From Pseudomonadales bacterium (GTDB lineage: Bacteria; Pseudomonadota; Gammaproteobacteria; Pseudomonadales; Pseudohongiellaceae): a DNA stretch of 33,504 bases. Under the pieces are notes generated by a model. It saw only the letters and a list, made by a program, of their open reading frames with translations. It searched no databases and was not told the origin of the DNA. The translations under genes were made by a program, and so were the position numbers. Below are positions 8,775 through 21,362 of the stretch, in pieces (the stretch's first letter is position 1; every line of letters starts with the position of its first letter). Where the stretch lies: assembly GCA_022827425.1 (NCBI GenBank), contig JAJDSZ010000070.1, forward strand, positions 1 to 33,504, read 5' to 3'.

Positions 8775-8815
8775 CAGAGGAATCGGAATTTCTCATTCTG
8801 GCGCTCCCGCTCTCA

Positions 8816-8850
8816 TGTCATTCCGCGCGAAGATTCCTTCCTTTTGAATC
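8816..8850. repeat. Remnant of the REP-like repeat family
   Basis: TGTCATTCCGCGCGAAGATTC starts at 8816 and matches the outer end of the REP-like arms, but no full pairing arm remains. AAGATTCC and a nearby TGAATCTT give only a small hairpin. It sits in the short gap between mnmA and thrH. Confidence 0.5.
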
Positions 8851-8901
8851 TTGCCGGGCCTATCTGCTAGATTTGCCGCTTCTCTGGAACGGGAGCACGA
8901 A

Positions 8902-9509
8902 ATGGAAATTGCCTGCCTTGATCTGGAAGGCGTACTGGTGCCGGAAATCTGGATTGGCGTAGCCGAGCACACGGGAATTGACGCCCTGCGGGCTACCACC
9001 CGGGATGTGCCGGACTACGATGCGCTCATGCGCCAGCGGCTCGGCCTGCTTGAGCGGCATGGCCTTGGCGTGGAGCGGATTCAGCAGGTGATTGCCGGGA
9101 TGGCGCCGCTTGCCGGCGCGAAAGACTTTCTCGACTGGCTCAAGGCGAGATTCCAGGTGATTATCCTGTCGGACACCTTCTACGAGTTTTCCCACCCCCT
9201 CATGCGGCAACTCGATTTTCCCGCGCTGTTCTGCCACCGGCTCGAAATCAGCGGGGGCCGCGTCACCGGCTACCGCCTGCGGCAAAAGGATCCCAAACGG
9301 CAGAGCGTCAAGGCCCTGCGCCAGTTGAATTTCCGCGTCATTGCCGCGGGCGATTCCTACAACGACACGAGCATGCTCGAAGAGGCCGACGCCGGCATTC
9401 TGTTCAAGGCCCCCGCCGCGGTGGCGGAGGCCTTTCCGCAATACCCCTCAGTCGATACCTTTGACGAACTGAAGCAACAGTTCCGCCTCGCCAGCGAACG
9501 CGAGATTAG

Positions 9510-9513
<4 letters not shown>
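8902..9513 (+). CDS. thrH: Phosphoserine phosphatase / homoserine phosphotransferase ThrH
   Basis: ThrH is a HAD-superfamily enzyme that hydrolyses phosphoserine and can transfer the phosphate to homoserine, linking serine and threonine metabolism. The sequence resembles Pseudomonas aeruginosa ThrH from end to end. HAD motif I is DLEGV (7-11), in which the usual second aspartate is Glu9, a ThrH hallmark. Motif II is ILSDT (88-92), and motif IV is GDSYND (150-155). LRQKDPKRQSV also matches ThrH. The ATG at 8902 follows GGGAG at good spacing; longer readings add non-homologous residues. The TAG stop at 9511-9513 lies in the CTAG terminus of a repeat remnant. In P. aeruginosa thrH adjoins cysH; here cysH is 2.9 kb further on. 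Confidence 0.97.
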
Positions 9514-10548
<1,035 letters not shown>

Positions 10549-10562
10549 TCATGCGCAAGTCT

Positions 10563-10585
10563 GGCAATTTGCCGGGGAAATTGCC
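10563..10585. terminator. Hairpin between purB and the RTX gene
   Basis: GGCAATTT (10563-10570) pairs perfectly with AAATTGCC (10578-10585) around a 7-base loop. A second small hairpin, GATAAG with CTTATC (10608-10624), overlaps the purB stop codon. Neither is followed by a clear U-run on the minus strand. They could end or slow purB transcription before the RTX gene. Confidence 0.35.
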
Positions 10586-10622
10586 AAGATTCTTTTCCAA
10601 TAGGGCTGATAAGTTTTGCTTA

Positions 10623-12414
<1,792 letters not shown>

Positions 12415-13125
12415 ATGACCTCCGCTGCCGACCTGCAGGAAATGAATACGCGCCTCGCCAATGCATCGCCGCGGGAGATCTTGCGGCATGCGTTCGAGAC
12501 TTGGCCCGACTGCGCGCTTTCCTTCAGCGGCGCCGAAGACGTGCTGCTGCTGCACCACGCGAGCAGGCTGCGAAAGGATATTGCGGTGTTCACCCTCGAT
12601 ACCGGCCGCCTGCATCCGGAGACCTATCGCCATATCGAGCAGGTTCGCGAAAGTTACGGGGTGACCATTGACCTGCTGAGCCCCGATCCGGCGAAGCTCG
12701 AACGGCTGGTGCGGGAGAAAGGCCTGTTCAGTTTTTACCGCGACGGCCATGAAGAATGCTGCGGAATTCGCAAGATCGAACCCATGGGGCGGCATCTGGC
12801 GAAGCACACCGCCTGGATCACCGGCCTGCGGCGGGATCAGTCGCCCGGCCGCCGGGACGTTGCGCTGTTCGAACTCGACCCGCAGTTTGCCGGCTCCAGC
12901 GGACCATTGGTCAAGATCAGTCCGCTGGCGAGGCAGAGCTCGGGACAGGTCTGGGAACAGATCAGGATGCTTGAGATACCTTACAATCCGCTGCACGACC
13001 GGGGCTTTGTCAGCATCGGCTGCGAACCCTGCACCCGGCCCACGGGCCCCCATCAGCATGAGCGCGAAGGGCGTTGGTGGTGGGAGGAGACCACACTCAG
13101 GGAATGCGGATTGCACAAGCGCTGA
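12415..13125 (+). CDS. cysH: Assimilatory adenylylsulfate (APS) reductase
   Basis: The enzyme reduces activated sulfate to sulfite with thioredoxin in cysteine biosynthesis. The fold signatures are [12 protein letters not shown] (36-47) and [12 protein letters not shown] (59-70). Residues that bind a [4Fe-4S] cluster are present as the Cys pair 115-116 (ECCGIRK) and Cys203/Cys206 (GCEPCTRPT). The catalytic cysteine is Cys231 in the C-terminal ECGLHKR. The cluster cysteines indicate the APS-using type rather than the PAPS-using E. coli type. At 236 residues from the ATG at 12415 the length is normal; the ribosome-binding site is weak. It is followed one base later by a TauE/SafE permease, so they are probably one operon for sulfur handling. 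Confidence 0.95.
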   Translation: MTSAADLQEMNTRLANASPREILRHAFETWPDCALSFSGAEDVLLLHHASRLRKDIAVFTLDTGRLHPETYRHIEQVRESYGVTIDLLSPDPAKLERLVREKGLFSFYRDGHEECCGIRKIEPMGRHLAKHTAWITGLRRDQSPGRRDVALFELDPQFAGSSGPLVKISPLARQSSGQVWEQIRMLEIPYNPLHDRGFVSIGCEPCTRPTGPHQHEREGRWWWEETTLRECGLHKR

Positions 13126-13126
13126 C

Positions 13127-13891
13127 ATGGAATTTCTGATTCAGGTGCTGGCTGGAGCCATGGTGGGTTTCGCAATCGGGGTTACCGGCGTGGGCGGTGG
13201 ATCATTGATGACGCCCTTTCTGCTGCTGCTCGGCTATCCGGCGCCGGTGGCCATAGGCACCGACCTGTTCTACGCCGGGATTACCAAGGTGGGCGGCGCC
13301 GTGGCCCATCACCGGCGCAATCATGTGGCCTGGCCCATCGTGCTCTATCTCGCCGCCGGCAGCATACCCGCCGCCATCGCGGTGCATGTCTTTCTGCTCG
13401 ACGCCCTGTTCCAGAACTCAGCCCTGTTTGAAGAAGTGCTCACCCGCAGCCTGGGCGCCATGCTGATCGTCACCTGCCTGATTCTGGTGCTGCGCAACCG
13501 CTTGCCCAAAGTGCCCAGGAGCTATGTGCGGGAATCCTTTTTTCTGACCTGGGTCACCGGTGTCTTTCTCGGCGTCTGCGTTACCCTGTCCTCGGTGGGC
13601 GCCGGCGCTTTTGGCGCGGCGGTGCTGCTGATGCTGCATTCGCGGCTTTCGGCGGTGCGCATCGTCGGCACCGATATCGCCCACGCCGTGCCCCTGACGC
13701 TGATTGCCGGGCTCGGCTATCTCGGCGGTGGCTTTGTGGACCCGGTCCTGCTGCTCAGCCTGCTGCTCGGTTCCCTGCCCGCGATCCACCTGGGCACCCG
13801 GGTGGGCCACCTGCTGCCGGAAAGAATCCTCAGGGTGGCCCTGGTGATGATTCTGGGCAGCCTCGGGCTGTATTACAGCCTGTTTGTCTGA
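13127..13891 (+). CDS. TauE/SafE-family permease (probable sulfite or organosulfur anion exporter)
   Basis: This is a 254-residue multi-pass membrane protein of the TauE/SafE family. The family's glycine-rich N-terminal motif GVTGVGGGSLMTPFLLL is at about 22-38, and its second-half counterpart TLSSVGAGAFGAAVLLML is at about 149-166. Seven or eight hydrophobic segments are visible. The ATG at 13127 lies two bases beyond the cysH stop codon, indicating co-translation. Given that neighbour, export of excess sulfite made from APS is a reasonable inference; the family also moves sulfoacetate and related anions. It converges with the 5'-nucleotidase gene with nine bases between the stops. Confidence 0.92.
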   Translation: MEFLIQVLAGAMVGFAIGVTGVGGGSLMTPFLLLLGYPAPVAIGTDLFYAGITKVGGAVAHHRRNHVAWPIVLYLAAGSIPAAIAVHVFLLDALFQNSALFEEVLTRSLGAMLIVTCLILVLRNRLPKVPRSYVRESFFLTWVTGVFLGVCVTLSSVGAGAFGAAVLLMLHSRLSAVRIVGTDIAHAVPLTLIAGLGYLGGGFVDPVLLLSLLLGSLPAIHLGTRVGHLLPERILRVALVMILGSLGLYYSLFV

Positions 13892-13904
13892 AACTGTTTT
13901 TCAG
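13888..13904. terminator. Short hairpin at the convergent gene ends
   Basis: CTGAAA (13888-13893) pairs with TTTCAG (13899-13904) across the two stop codons. The stem is only six base pairs and there is no long U-run. It is a weak candidate for a bidirectional terminator. Confidence 0.25.
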
Positions 13905-14806
13905 GAATTGAGCACGCCGTGTGGCACGTGGCCCGTGGCCACATGGTTGCTCGCGGCGTCGCAATGATCGAGATGGTCATCGAAGAAGATGTCCGCCTCA
14001 TAGGCCCGCAGGAACTTGTCCTTGGGCAAGCCGCCGAGAAAAAGCGATTCGTCGATGCGGATTTTCCAGGCCCGCAGGGTGCGCACCACGCGCTCGTGGG
14101 CGGGCGCCGAGCGGGCGGTAATCAGGCAGGTGCTGATCGGCGCCTCGCCGTCGGGAAAGGCCGTCTGGATCTGCTGCAGGGCGGCAAGGAAAGGCTTGAA
14201 GGGGCCGCCTTCGAGGGGTTCCCGGGCGGCTTCGCTCTCGTTGCGGGTGAATCCTTCGAGGCCCTGCTGCTGGTAGATTTTCTCCGCTTCGTCGGAAAAC
14301 AGCACGGCGTCGCCGTCGAAGGCGATCTTGAGGTGGTCGTCGGACTGCTTGCTGTGCGCCGAAGGCACGATGGTGGCCGCCGCCACGCCGAGTTCAAGCG
14401 CCTGGCGCACATCGGCACCGTCAAGGGACAGGAACAACTGGCTGCCGAAGGCGGGAATGTAGCGCCAGGGGCTGTTGCCGCTGCAGAAGGCGGCCCGGGA
14501 AATGGCGAGCCGGTAGTGCTGGATGGAGTGGAAAATGCGCAGGCCGGTATCGGCGCTGTTGCGCGAGAGCAGGATGACCTCCACTGCGGGACGTTCCAGA
14601 ATTTCGTTGAGTTTCAATAGTTTGTTGACCAGATTGAAAGCCACGCCGGGATCCAGGGGGGTATTCTCCGCGGCGATCTGGTGGCTGCGGTAGGCCGCGA
14701 GCCCCTCTTCCTCGTAGATGCGGTGGCTGTCGGCGAGATCGAACAGGGCGCGGGAGGAAATCGCCACCACGAGACGATCTCCCTGCTTGCTCTTCTTATC
14801 CGGCAC
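13901..14806 (-). CDS. 5'-nucleotidase (cytosolic NT5C1-like family)
   Basis: This is a predicted cytoplasmic 5'-nucleotidase that dephosphorylates nucleoside monophosphates (PF06189 type, related to mammalian cytosolic 5'-nucleotidase I). Visible family blocks are [17 protein letters not shown] (15-31), [16 protein letters not shown] (77-92), [15 protein letters not shown] (161-175) and [12 protein letters not shown] near the C-terminus. At 301 residues the length is normal. The start is a GTG at 14806, fixed by a canonical AAAGGAGGT site nine bases upstream. It overlaps the 3' end of msrA by 11 bases, so the two form an operon and are probably translationally coupled. Confidence 0.9.
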   Translation of the reverse strand: MPDKKSKQGDRLVVAISSRALFDLADSHRIYEEEGLAAYRSHQIAAENTPLDPGVAFNLVNKLLKLNEILERPAVEVILLSRNSADTGLRIFHSIQHYRLAISRAAFCSGNSPWRYIPAFGSQLFLSLDGADVRQALELGVAAATIVPSAHSKQSDDHLKIAFDGDAVLFSDEAEKIYQQQGLEGFTRNESEAAREPLEGGPFKPFLAALQQIQTAFPDGEAPISTCLITARSAPAHERVVRTLRAWKIRIDESLFLGGLPKDKFLRAYEADIFFDDHLDHCDAASNHVATGHVPHGVLNS

Positions 14807-15380
14807 CAGCGCTGACCTCCTTTTGCATCCGGGTCATGCGGATTCCGGCGCCGGCAAGCCCGCAATAGCCGCCGGGGTTCTTGGCGAGGTATTGCTGATG
14901 ATAATCTTCCGCATAATAAAATTCATCCAACTGCTTGATTTCCGTTGTTATATTGGAATATCCACGAGCATTTAGCAGGGTCTGGCAATGTTCTCTGCTT
15001 GCCTTTGCGATGGTTTCCTGCCCGGTGGATGTGGCGTAGACCGCCGAGCGGTACTGGGTCCCCCGGTCATTGCCCTGGCGCATGCCCTGGGTGGGGTCGT
15101 GGTTTTCCCAGAACGTCGCGAGCAGATCCTCATAGGCGATCTGTTCGGGGTCGAAACACACGAGCACGACTTCGGCATGGCCGGTCCCGCCGCTGCAAAC
15201 TTCCCGGTAGGTCGGATTGGCGTGGTCGCCGCCGGCATAGCCCACGGCGGTGCTGTACACGCCCTCCAGTCCCCAGAACAAGCGTTCGGCGCCCCAAAAG
15301 CAGCCCATTCCGAAAACCGCCCGCTCGGTCCCCGCCGGAAAAGGCTCGCAAATCCGATTCTCGTTCACAAAATGCCGCAT
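14796..15380 (-). CDS. msrA: Peptide-methionine (S)-S-oxide reductase
   Basis: MsrA reduces methionine-S-sulfoxide in proteins and as free amino acid. The catalytic motif GCFWG is at residues 26-30 (Cys27). YHQQYL (160-165) is conserved, and the probable resolving cysteine is Cys173 in [19 protein letters not shown] and NPTYREV are also typical. The chain is 194 residues from the ATG at 15380; the frame stays open far upstream, but that extension is antisense to argD and is not coding. No signal peptide is seen, so it is cytoplasmic. It is divergent from argD. Confidence 0.95.
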   Translation of the reverse strand: MRHFVNENRICEPFPAGTERAVFGMGCFWGAERLFWGLEGVYSTAVGYAGGDHANPTYREVCSGGTGHAEVVLVCFDPEQIAYEDLLATFWENHDPTQGMRQGNDRGTQYRSAVYATSTGQETIAKASREHCQTLLNARGYSNITTEIKQLDEFYYAEDYHQQYLAKNPGGYCGLAGAGIRMTRMQKEVSAGAG

Positions 15381-15452
15381 GACCACTCGTTGAAACCCGT
15401 CACCCAATCCCGCATGATAGCGCACTCTTTGGTTTCGGCCAGAGATTGGTAT

Positions 15453-15492
15453 TCCCGTCATTCTGCGCGGAGCGAAGCACAGAATGACGGGA
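15453..15492. repeat. REP-like inverted repeat, short copy 3
   Basis: TCCCGTCATTCTG (15453-15465) pairs perfectly with CAGAATGACGGGA (15480-15492) around a 14-base loop containing CGGAGCGAAG. It is a shortened copy of the family seen at 215 and 5357. It lies in the divergent msrA-argD intergenic region; ACTTCGCTCCGCG just after it (15499-15511) is a partial arm. Confidence 0.8.
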
Positions 15493-15539
15493 GGGGGACT
15501 TCGCTCCGCGTAAAGTGGCGATAGGGGTAAAATCCCGGC

Positions 15540-16709
15540 ATGAACACGGCTTTGCTCGAAAACTACGGGGTGCGCGATCTGGTCCTTTCCCGGGGGCTGG
15601 GCTGTCGGGTCTGGAGCGAGGATGGGCGCGGGTACCTGGATTTCGCCATGGGTATTGCGGTCAACAGTCTGGGGCATTGCCATCCGCGGCTGGTGGAGGC
15701 GCTGACCGAACAGGCCGGCTCGCTTTGGCATACTTCCAACCTGTTTCGCATTCCGGCGGGTGAAAAGCTGGCGGAGAAGCTTACCGGGCTGTGTTTTGCC
15801 GACCGGGCCTTTTTCTGCAATTCCGGCGCCGAGGCCATGGAATGCGGCTTCAAGATGATGCGCCGCTACCATCATGCCCGGGGCGATACCCGGCGCAAGC
15901 GCATTATCGCATTCAGCGATTCCTTCCATGGCCGCACCCTGGCGACGATTGCCGCGGCGGGCAACTCCGCCCATTGCGAAGGTTTTCTTGCCGGCGACAG
16001 CGGCTTTGACCAGACGCCTTTTGGCGACTCGGGGGCGCTGGCGCAGGCGATTGATGGCGCAACCGCCGGGGTTGTGCTTGAGCCGGTGCAGGGGGAAGGC
16101 GGCATTCGTCCCGCGGACCCCGCATGGCTCGGGGAAGTGCGCGCCATTTGCGACGAGCATGGCATTCTGCTGCTGTTCGACGAAGTGCAGTGCGGGGTGG
16201 GTCGCAGCGGCAGTTTTTACGCCCATCAGCAACTCGGCGTCGAGCCCGACCTGCTCGCCTCGGCCAAGGGGCTCGGCGGCGGTTTTCCCGTGGGCGCCTG
16301 TCTCGCCCGGGAGGAAGTCGCAAGCTGCATGGTGGCCGGCAGCCATGGCAGCACTTTCGGCGGCAATCCCCTGGCCGTGTCCGTGGCCAATGCCGTGGTG
16401 GACGAGATCGCCCAGCCCGGCTTTCTTGACCGGGTGCGCGAACAGGGCGAATATTTTCGCGGCGCCCTGGAAGAACTTGCCAGGGCAAACCCCGGCCTCA
16501 TCCGGGAAATCTCCGGGCTCGGGCTGATGATCGGCGTTTTTCTGCATGCCGATGCCGGGGCTTTCCTGTCGGCCTTGCGGGGGAAGGGGCTGCTTGCGGT
16601 GAAGGGAGGCAACAACAGCATCCGCCTGCTGCCGCCGCTGAACGTGTGCCGGGAAGAGATTGACGAAGCCCTGGCGATCATCCAATCCGCACTGGAGACT
16701 GCACGATGA
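15540..16709 (+). CDS. argD: Acetylornithine aminotransferase family protein
   Basis: This is a class-III, PLP-dependent aminotransferase. ArgD moves the amino group of glutamate onto N-acetylglutamate semialdehyde in arginine synthesis and often also serves lysine synthesis. [13 protein letters not shown] (37-49), [11 protein letters not shown] (91-101), [14 protein letters not shown] (128-141), EPVQGEGGI (181-189) and [14 protein letters not shown] (211-224, with PLP-contacting Asp214) are intact. The PLP-binding lysine is Lys243 in [13 protein letters not shown]. The 389-residue length is normal. The [20 protein letters not shown] block looks more like alphaproteobacterial ArgD than E. coli ArgD, a memory-based impression. 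Its TGA overlaps the ATG of the epoxide hydrolase gene (ATGA). Confidence 0.92.
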   Translation: MNTALLENYGVRDLVLSRGLGCRVWSEDGRGYLDFAMGIAVNSLGHCHPRLVEALTEQAGSLWHTSNLFRIPAGEKLAEKLTGLCFADRAFFCNSGAEAMECGFKMMRRYHHARGDTRRKRIIAFSDSFHGRTLATIAAAGNSAHCEGFLAGDSGFDQTPFGDSGALAQAIDGATAGVVLEPVQGEGGIRPADPAWLGEVRAICDEHGILLLFDEVQCGVGRSGSFYAHQQLGVEPDLLASAKGLGGGFPVGACLAREEVASCMVAGSHGSTFGGNPLAVSVANAVVDEIAQPGFLDRVREQGEYFRGALEELARANPGLIREISGLGLMIGVFLHADAGAFLSALRGKGLLAVKGGNNSIRLLPPLNVCREEIDEALAIIQSALETAR

Positions 16710-17950
16710 GATTTTTCACAAGAACCGCCCCTCCCTTGCTGGCCCTGTATGTTCTGTTATCCGGCAAGGCGCTGCCGGCGGAGAATGAAATGCCGATAGT
16801 TCCCTTTCGCGTGGAAATCCCCGGGGCGGCGCTGGAAGACCTGCGCGGTCGCCTGGCCAATACCCGCCTGCCGGACCAGATTCCCGATACTTCCTGGGAA
16901 TACGGCGCCGAGCGCGCCTATCTGGAAGAACTGCTGGACTATTGGGCCAATGACTTCGACTGGCGCGCCCAGGAAGCGCGCATCAATGCCTTTGACCAGT
17001 TCCGCACCGAAATCGACGGAGTTGACCTGCATTTCATCCATCAGCGCTCGGCGAATCCCGAGGCCATGCCGCTACTGCTTGTCCATGGCTGGCCGGGCTC
17101 CATCAGTGAATTCCTCGGCGTCATTCCGGCGCTCACCGATCCGGCCTCGCACGGGGGCGACGCCGGCGCGGACGCTTTCCACCTTGTTGCGCCTTCCCTG
17201 CCGGGCTTCGGCTTTTCCGGGATTCCCGCGGAGCGCGGCTACAATCCCGAGCGAATCGCCCACATGCTGGCCGCGCTGATGGCGCGCCTCGGCTACGAAA
17301 GTTACGCCCTGGCCGGCGGCGACTGGGGCGCCATCATCAACCGGCATCTGGCCAACCACTATCCCGAACGCCTGATCGGCCTGCATTCCAACATGATTAT
17401 CGCGCCGCCGCCGGAAGACGAGGCGCTGCGCGACCGGGCCGCGCCGGAGGAACTCGCCCTCACCGGCGCCAGGGCGGCATACATGCGGAACGAAACCGGC
17501 TATCAGCAGATCCAGGGCACCAAGCCCCAGACCCTGGGCTATGGCCTCAATGATTCACCGGCGGGTACCGCGGCGTGGATCGTGGAGAAGTTCCACGGCT
17601 GGAGCGACCTGCCCCAGGGGCCGGAAGGCGATCTGAACGAGAATTTCTCCATGGAAGACCTGCTGACCAATATCTCCATCTACTGGTTTACCGGCACGAT
17701 TACCTCGTCCACGCGAATCTACTATGAAAACCGCAATACCCCGGCGGAGAAACCCGTCGGCTATATCGACGTGCCCACCGGGGTGGCGATTTTTCCCGCC
17801 GAGATCTATCTCGCGCCCAGGGCCTGGGTGGAAGCCGCCTATGACCTGCGGCACTGGACGGTGATGCCCCGGGGCGGCCACTTCGCCGCCCTGGAGCAGC
17901 CGGAGCTGTATCTGCATGACCTGCGGGAATTTTTCCGCCTGCTGCGTTAA
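16706..17950 (+). CDS. Epoxide hydrolase of the alpha/beta-hydrolase fold, exported
   Basis: This is a 414-residue microsomal-type epoxide hydrolase. An N-terminal signal peptide (about 1-25, cleavage after LPA) precedes the EHN lid domain (about 31-140). The oxyanion-hole motif HGWPGS is at 127-132. The nucleophile is Asp206 in GGDWGA, the general base His392 in [13 protein letters not shown], and lid tyrosines lie near 266 and 326. The enzyme should open epoxides to diols in the periplasm. Its start overlaps the argD stop by four bases, so it is co-translated with an arginine-synthesis gene, a pairing I cannot explain by pathway. Related family members include juvenile-hormone-type hydrolases; the natural substrate is unknown. 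Confidence 0.92.
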   Translation: MRFFTRTAPPLLALYVLLSGKALPAENEMPIVPFRVEIPGAALEDLRGRLANTRLPDQIPDTSWEYGAERAYLEELLDYWANDFDWRAQEARINAFDQFRTEIDGVDLHFIHQRSANPEAMPLLLVHGWPGSISEFLGVIPALTDPASHGGDAGADAFHLVAPSLPGFGFSGIPAERGYNPERIAHMLAALMARLGYESYALAGGDWGAIINRHLANHYPERLIGLHSNMIIAPPPEDEALRDRAAPEELALTGARAAYMRNETGYQQIQGTKPQTLGYGLNDSPAGTAAWIVEKFHGWSDLPQGPEGDLNENFSMEDLLTNISIYWFTGTITSSTRIYYENRNTPAEKPVGYIDVPTGVAIFPAEIYLAPRAWVEAAYDLRHWTVMPRGGHFAALEQPELYLHDLREFFRLLR

Positions 17951-17979
17951 GGTTGTGAACAAACTCGGGAGTATGCGAG

Positions 17980-19560
17980 ATGAGCGCTGAATCGATTTCC
18001 GCGAACAATCACGCCGGCGGCATTCTGGGCTGGATTGAACGCGGCGGCAACCGCCTGCCCGACCCGGTGGTGATTTTCCTGTACTGCATCCTCGGGGTCA
18101 TCGTTCTCAGCGTCATCGCCGCCGCCATGGGAAGTTCCGCCCCGCATCCCACCCAGGTGGACACCGCCGGCAACGCCCTGGTGATTCGCGCCGAGAGTCT
18201 GCTGTCGGCGGACAATATCCGCCGCCTGCTGGTGGAAATGCCCACCACCTTCACCAGTTTTCATCCCCTGGGCTATGTGCTGGTGGTCATGCTCGGCGCC
18301 GGCGTGGCGGAACGCTCGGGCCTGCTCGGCGCCGCCATGAGCGCGGCGGTAAGCAATGTGCCACGGCTGTTGCTGACGCCGGCGGTGGCCTTGGTGGGCA
18401 TGCTCGGCAATCTCGCCGCGGACGCGGCCTATGTGGTGCTGATCCCCCTGGCCGGGGTGATTTTCGCCGCCGCCGGAAGGCATCCCGTGGCCGGCATCGC
18501 AGCCGCCTTTGCCGGGGTTTCCGGGGGCTTTTCCGCCAATCTGCTGCCGGGGCAACTCGACGCCCTGCTGTTCGGCATTACCGAAGCCGCCGCGGAAACC
18601 ATCCTCCCCACCTGGGACGCCAATATCGCCGGCAACGCCTGGTTCATCGTCGCCATGACCTTCGTCTTTCTGCCGGTGATCTGGTATATCACCGACCGGG
18701 TCATCGAGCCCCGGCTGGCGCCCCTGGGCGAAGGCCCGGCGGAAAGCGGCAGCGCGGGCATCGTCAAGGACCCGGGCACCGCCATCAGCGATACCGAAAA
18801 GGCGGGGCTGAAACGCGCCGGCTGGGCGATTCTGGGTGTTGTGGCACTGTGGATCTTCCTCTGCATCGGACCGGGCACGCCATTGATCGATGAAGCGGCG
18901 CCGCCGGAAGCGCGCCTCAATCCCTTGTTCCAATCCCTGGTGGCGGGCTTTTTCGTCATCTTTCTGGCGGCGGGCTGGGCCTATGGCAGCGCCGCCGGCA
19001 CCGTGAACAACCACCGCGACCTGGTTGGGATGATGCGGGACGCCATGGGGGACATGGCCTACTACCTGGTGCTCTCGTTTGCCGCGGCGCATTTCGTGGC
19101 GATGTTCAACTGGTCCAATCTCGGCCTGATCTTCGCCATCCACGGCGCCGCCGCGCTGGAAAGCTCGAATCTGCCCGACACCCTGCTGATGGCGTCCATC
19201 ATCATCTTCGGCGCCCTGCTCAACCTGTTCATCGGCTCGGCAAGCGCCAAATGGGCCCTGCTCGCCCCGGTGCTGGTGCCCATGCTGATGCTGGTGGGGA
19301 TTTCGCCCGAGATGAGCACCGCCGCCTACCGCGTCGGCGACAGCGCGACAAACATCATCACTCCGCTGATGCCCTACTTCCCGCTGGTGCTGGTATTCGC
19401 CCAGCGCTGGCGGAAGGATTTCGGCCTCGGCAGCCTGGTGGCGACCATGCTGCCCTATTCGGTGTTCCTGCTGCTGGCGGGGCTGCTGCTCACTATCGTC
19501 TGGGTGTATTCGGGCCTTCCGCTTGGCCCCGCCGCCCCGGTCTCGTTCAGCATGCCGTGA
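17980..19560 (+). CDS. AbgT-family transporter
   Basis: This is a 526-residue, strongly hydrophobic transporter of the AbgT family. Members import p-aminobenzoyl-glutamate or export sulfonamides, driven by ion gradients. The N-terminus RGGNRLPDPVVIFLYCILGV (about 21-40) is a family hallmark, as are GNLAADAAYVVLIPLAG, GGFSANLL and, near the C-terminus, GSASAKWALLAPVLVPMLM and DSATNIITPLMPYFPL. About eleven to thirteen membrane segments are visible. GGGAG precedes the ATG. It follows the epoxide hydrolase by 29 bases and probably belongs to the same transcript; it ends just before a REP-like repeat. Confidence 0.92.
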   Translation: MSAESISANNHAGGILGWIERGGNRLPDPVVIFLYCILGVIVLSVIAAAMGSSAPHPTQVDTAGNALVIRAESLLSADNIRRLLVEMPTTFTSFHPLGYVLVVMLGAGVAERSGLLGAAMSAAVSNVPRLLLTPAVALVGMLGNLAADAAYVVLIPLAGVIFAAAGRHPVAGIAAAFAGVSGGFSANLLPGQLDALLFGITEAAAETILPTWDANIAGNAWFIVAMTFVFLPVIWYITDRVIEPRLAPLGEGPAESGSAGIVKDPGTAISDTEKAGLKRAGWAILGVVALWIFLCIGPGTPLIDEAAPPEARLNPLFQSLVAGFFVIFLAAGWAYGSAAGTVNNHRDLVGMMRDAMGDMAYYLVLSFAAAHFVAMFNWSNLGLIFAIHGAAALESSNLPDTLLMASIIIFGALLNLFIGSASAKWALLAPVLVPMLMLVGISPEMSTAAYRVGDSATNIITPLMPYFPLVLVFAQRWRKDFGLGSLVATMLPYSVFLLLAGLLLTIVWVYSGLPLGPAAPVSFSMP

Positions 19561-19570
19561 AGCGGCGCCC

Positions 19571-19647
19571 CCTCCGTCATCCTGCGACTACGCTTCGCTT
19601 CGCGCGGAATGATGGAGGGGACGCTTCGCTCCGCACGGGATGACAGG
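19571..19647. repeat. REP-like inverted repeat, copy 4
   Basis: CCTCCGTCATCCTGCG starts at 19571. Its arm partner CGCGGAATGATGGAGG ends near 19617, and a further partial arm CGCTTCGCTCCGCACGGGATGACAGG (given in two joined pieces) ends at 19647. The arms are degenerate compared with copy 1. It follows the AbgT stop codon directly and precedes about 120 bases with no recognisable signal before the TPR gene. Confidence 0.72.
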
Positions 19648-19771
19648 AAGGTTGGAGCGCCATAATGAGAATTGCTGGAATGACGGGCTACCGCTTGCAA
19701 ATCGAAGGTGACGAAACGAAAATCGGCGGTGGCGTTCAAGCCAACATCCACCGAACAATGCGGGTAACGGC

Positions 19772-21355
19772 ATGAAAAAGTTCTTGTTCCTCCTCGGTCT
19801 GGCCCACGGCTTGGCATTTCTGTCCGCGGCGAACGCCCGGGAAGTGGAGTATCCGGCGGTATACAGCGAACCCATGCCCTTGCTGGAAGAGGTCATGGGG
19901 GACTTCCACTATCCGATTTCCAGCGACAGCGAACTCGCGCAAAAATACTTCAACCAGGGCTTCCAGCTCATGTACGGTTTCGCCAAGACCGAGGCGGTTC
20001 GCTCCTTCCGCGCCTCTTGGCAGGAAGACCCGGACTGCGCCATCTGCTACTGGGGCGAGGCCTGGTCCTGGGGTTCCTATCTCAACGGCGCCATGACCAC
20101 CGCGGAATCGCCCCGGGCGCTGGCGGCGGCGCGCAAGGCCATGGAGTTGATCGACAGGGCCAGCCCGAAGGAAGCCGACCTGATCCGGGCGATCCAGGTG
20201 CGCTACGTGGAGGACTACGAACCGGAAAGCCGCCGGGAGCAGGATGAGCTGTATCGCGACGCCATGGCGGAACTGGCGGAAAAATACCCGGACGATCTCG
20301 ACATCGTGACCCTCTACGGCGACGCCCTGTTCCTGCTTGAGGAACGGCGCGGCTATCGTTCCCTGGAAAATCCCAATACCGTCCACCTGCACAATGTGCT
20401 GCTTTCGGTGCTGGAACGCGACCTCGCCCATCCCGGCGCCTGCCATCTGCTCGTGCACGCTTCGGAATCGACGCCAACCCCGGAACTCGCCGCTCCCTGC
20501 GCGCGCTATCTGGGCGACACCATCCCCGGCTCCAGCCATATCAACCACATGCCGAGCCACACCTGGAACGAGATGGGGCTCTGGCATGAGGCGGTGCGGG
20601 CCAATACCAGGGCCTGGCATTCCGACCAGAAAGCCGCCTACGGCCGCGGCGTTTCCACCTACGCCACCCACAATCTGACCATGCTCTACTACGCCGGCGC
20701 CATGGGCGGGGAAAGCGCCGCCTCGCTGAAAGCGGCCCGGGACCTCGCGGGACTCAATGGCAACACCGCCATGCTGAGCCTGGCGCTGGTGCGTTTCGGC
20801 CGCTTCGAGGAAATCCCCGCGGTCACCCAGGCGCCGGCGGGTGAAGTCAATCGCGCCATGTACGATTTCGCCCAGGGCTACGCCGCGCTCAAACTCGGCG
20901 ACGCCGACCGCGCCCGGCAAACCACGGAAGAATTGAAGGAACGCGCCGCCACCACCACGGCGCGCTTCCGTTTCCACGACGGCGCCGACATCATCGGCGC
21001 CATGGCGGGCATTCTCGAAGGCGAGATTCACTGGAGCGAGGGCGACCGCGAAGCCGCCATCGGCGCTTTCCAGGAAGCCATCGCCTACTACAACGACCTA
21101 AACTACGACGAGCCCGAACCCCTGCCCTTCTCCCCCCGCCACTGGCTCGGCGCGCTATACTTGGAAATGGGCGCCAACGACAGCGCCCTGGCGGAATACC
21201 GCCAGGACCTGAGCGAACATCCCAACAACGTCTGGTCGCTTTGGGGCGCGCGGCAGGCCCTCTTCGCCAAGGGCGAGTCCGACCCGGAAATCGACGCCAC
21301 CCTGGAAGAACTCGGCAACTATGTGGACATCTGGTTCCCCACCACGAAGTTTTGA
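19772..21355 (+). CDS. Exported tetratricopeptide-repeat protein
   Basis: This is a 527-residue protein with a signal peptide (MKKFLFLLGLAHGLAFLSAANA, 22 residues, shown as MKKFLFLLGL to SAANA). The mature part is alpha-helical with degenerate TPR motifs: FNQGFQLMYGFAKTEAVRSF (about 65-84), then helix pairs around 115-145, 230-260 and 300-345, and a clearer C-terminal TPR near 440-480. CAICYWGEAW and HLLVHASE resemble a family of uncharacterised TPR proteins often found in marine and soil bacteria. No enzyme motif is seen. It is probably periplasmic and may bind a partner or ligand. It stands alone between two repeat-containing gaps. Confidence 0.82.
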   Translation: MKKFLFLLGLAHGLAFLSAANAREVEYPAVYSEPMPLLEEVMGDFHYPISSDSELAQKYFNQGFQLMYGFAKTEAVRSFRASWQEDPDCAICYWGEAWSWGSYLNGAMTTAESPRALAAARKAMELIDRASPKEADLIRAIQVRYVEDYEPESRREQDELYRDAMAELAEKYPDDLDIVTLYGDALFLLEERRGYRSLENPNTVHLHNVLLSVLERDLAHPGACHLLVHASESTPTPELAAPCARYLGDTIPGSSHINHMPSHTWNEMGLWHEAVRANTRAWHSDQKAAYGRGVSTYATHNLTMLYYAGAMGGESAASLKAARDLAGLNGNTAMLSLALVRFGRFEEIPAVTQAPAGEVNRAMYDFAQGYAALKLGDADRARQTTEELKERAATTTARFRFHDGADIIGAMAGILEGEIHWSEGDREAAIGAFQEAIAYYNDLNYDEPEPLPFSPRHWLGALYLEMGANDSALAEYRQDLSEHPNNVWSLWGARQALFAKGESDPEIDATLEELGNYVDIWFPTTKF

Positions 21356-21362
21356 AAAACGT

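Noticed and set aside
15381-16685. N-terminal extension of msrA across argD
   Set aside because: The frame is open by chance through the antisense of argD. MsrA homology begins at the ATG at 15380.
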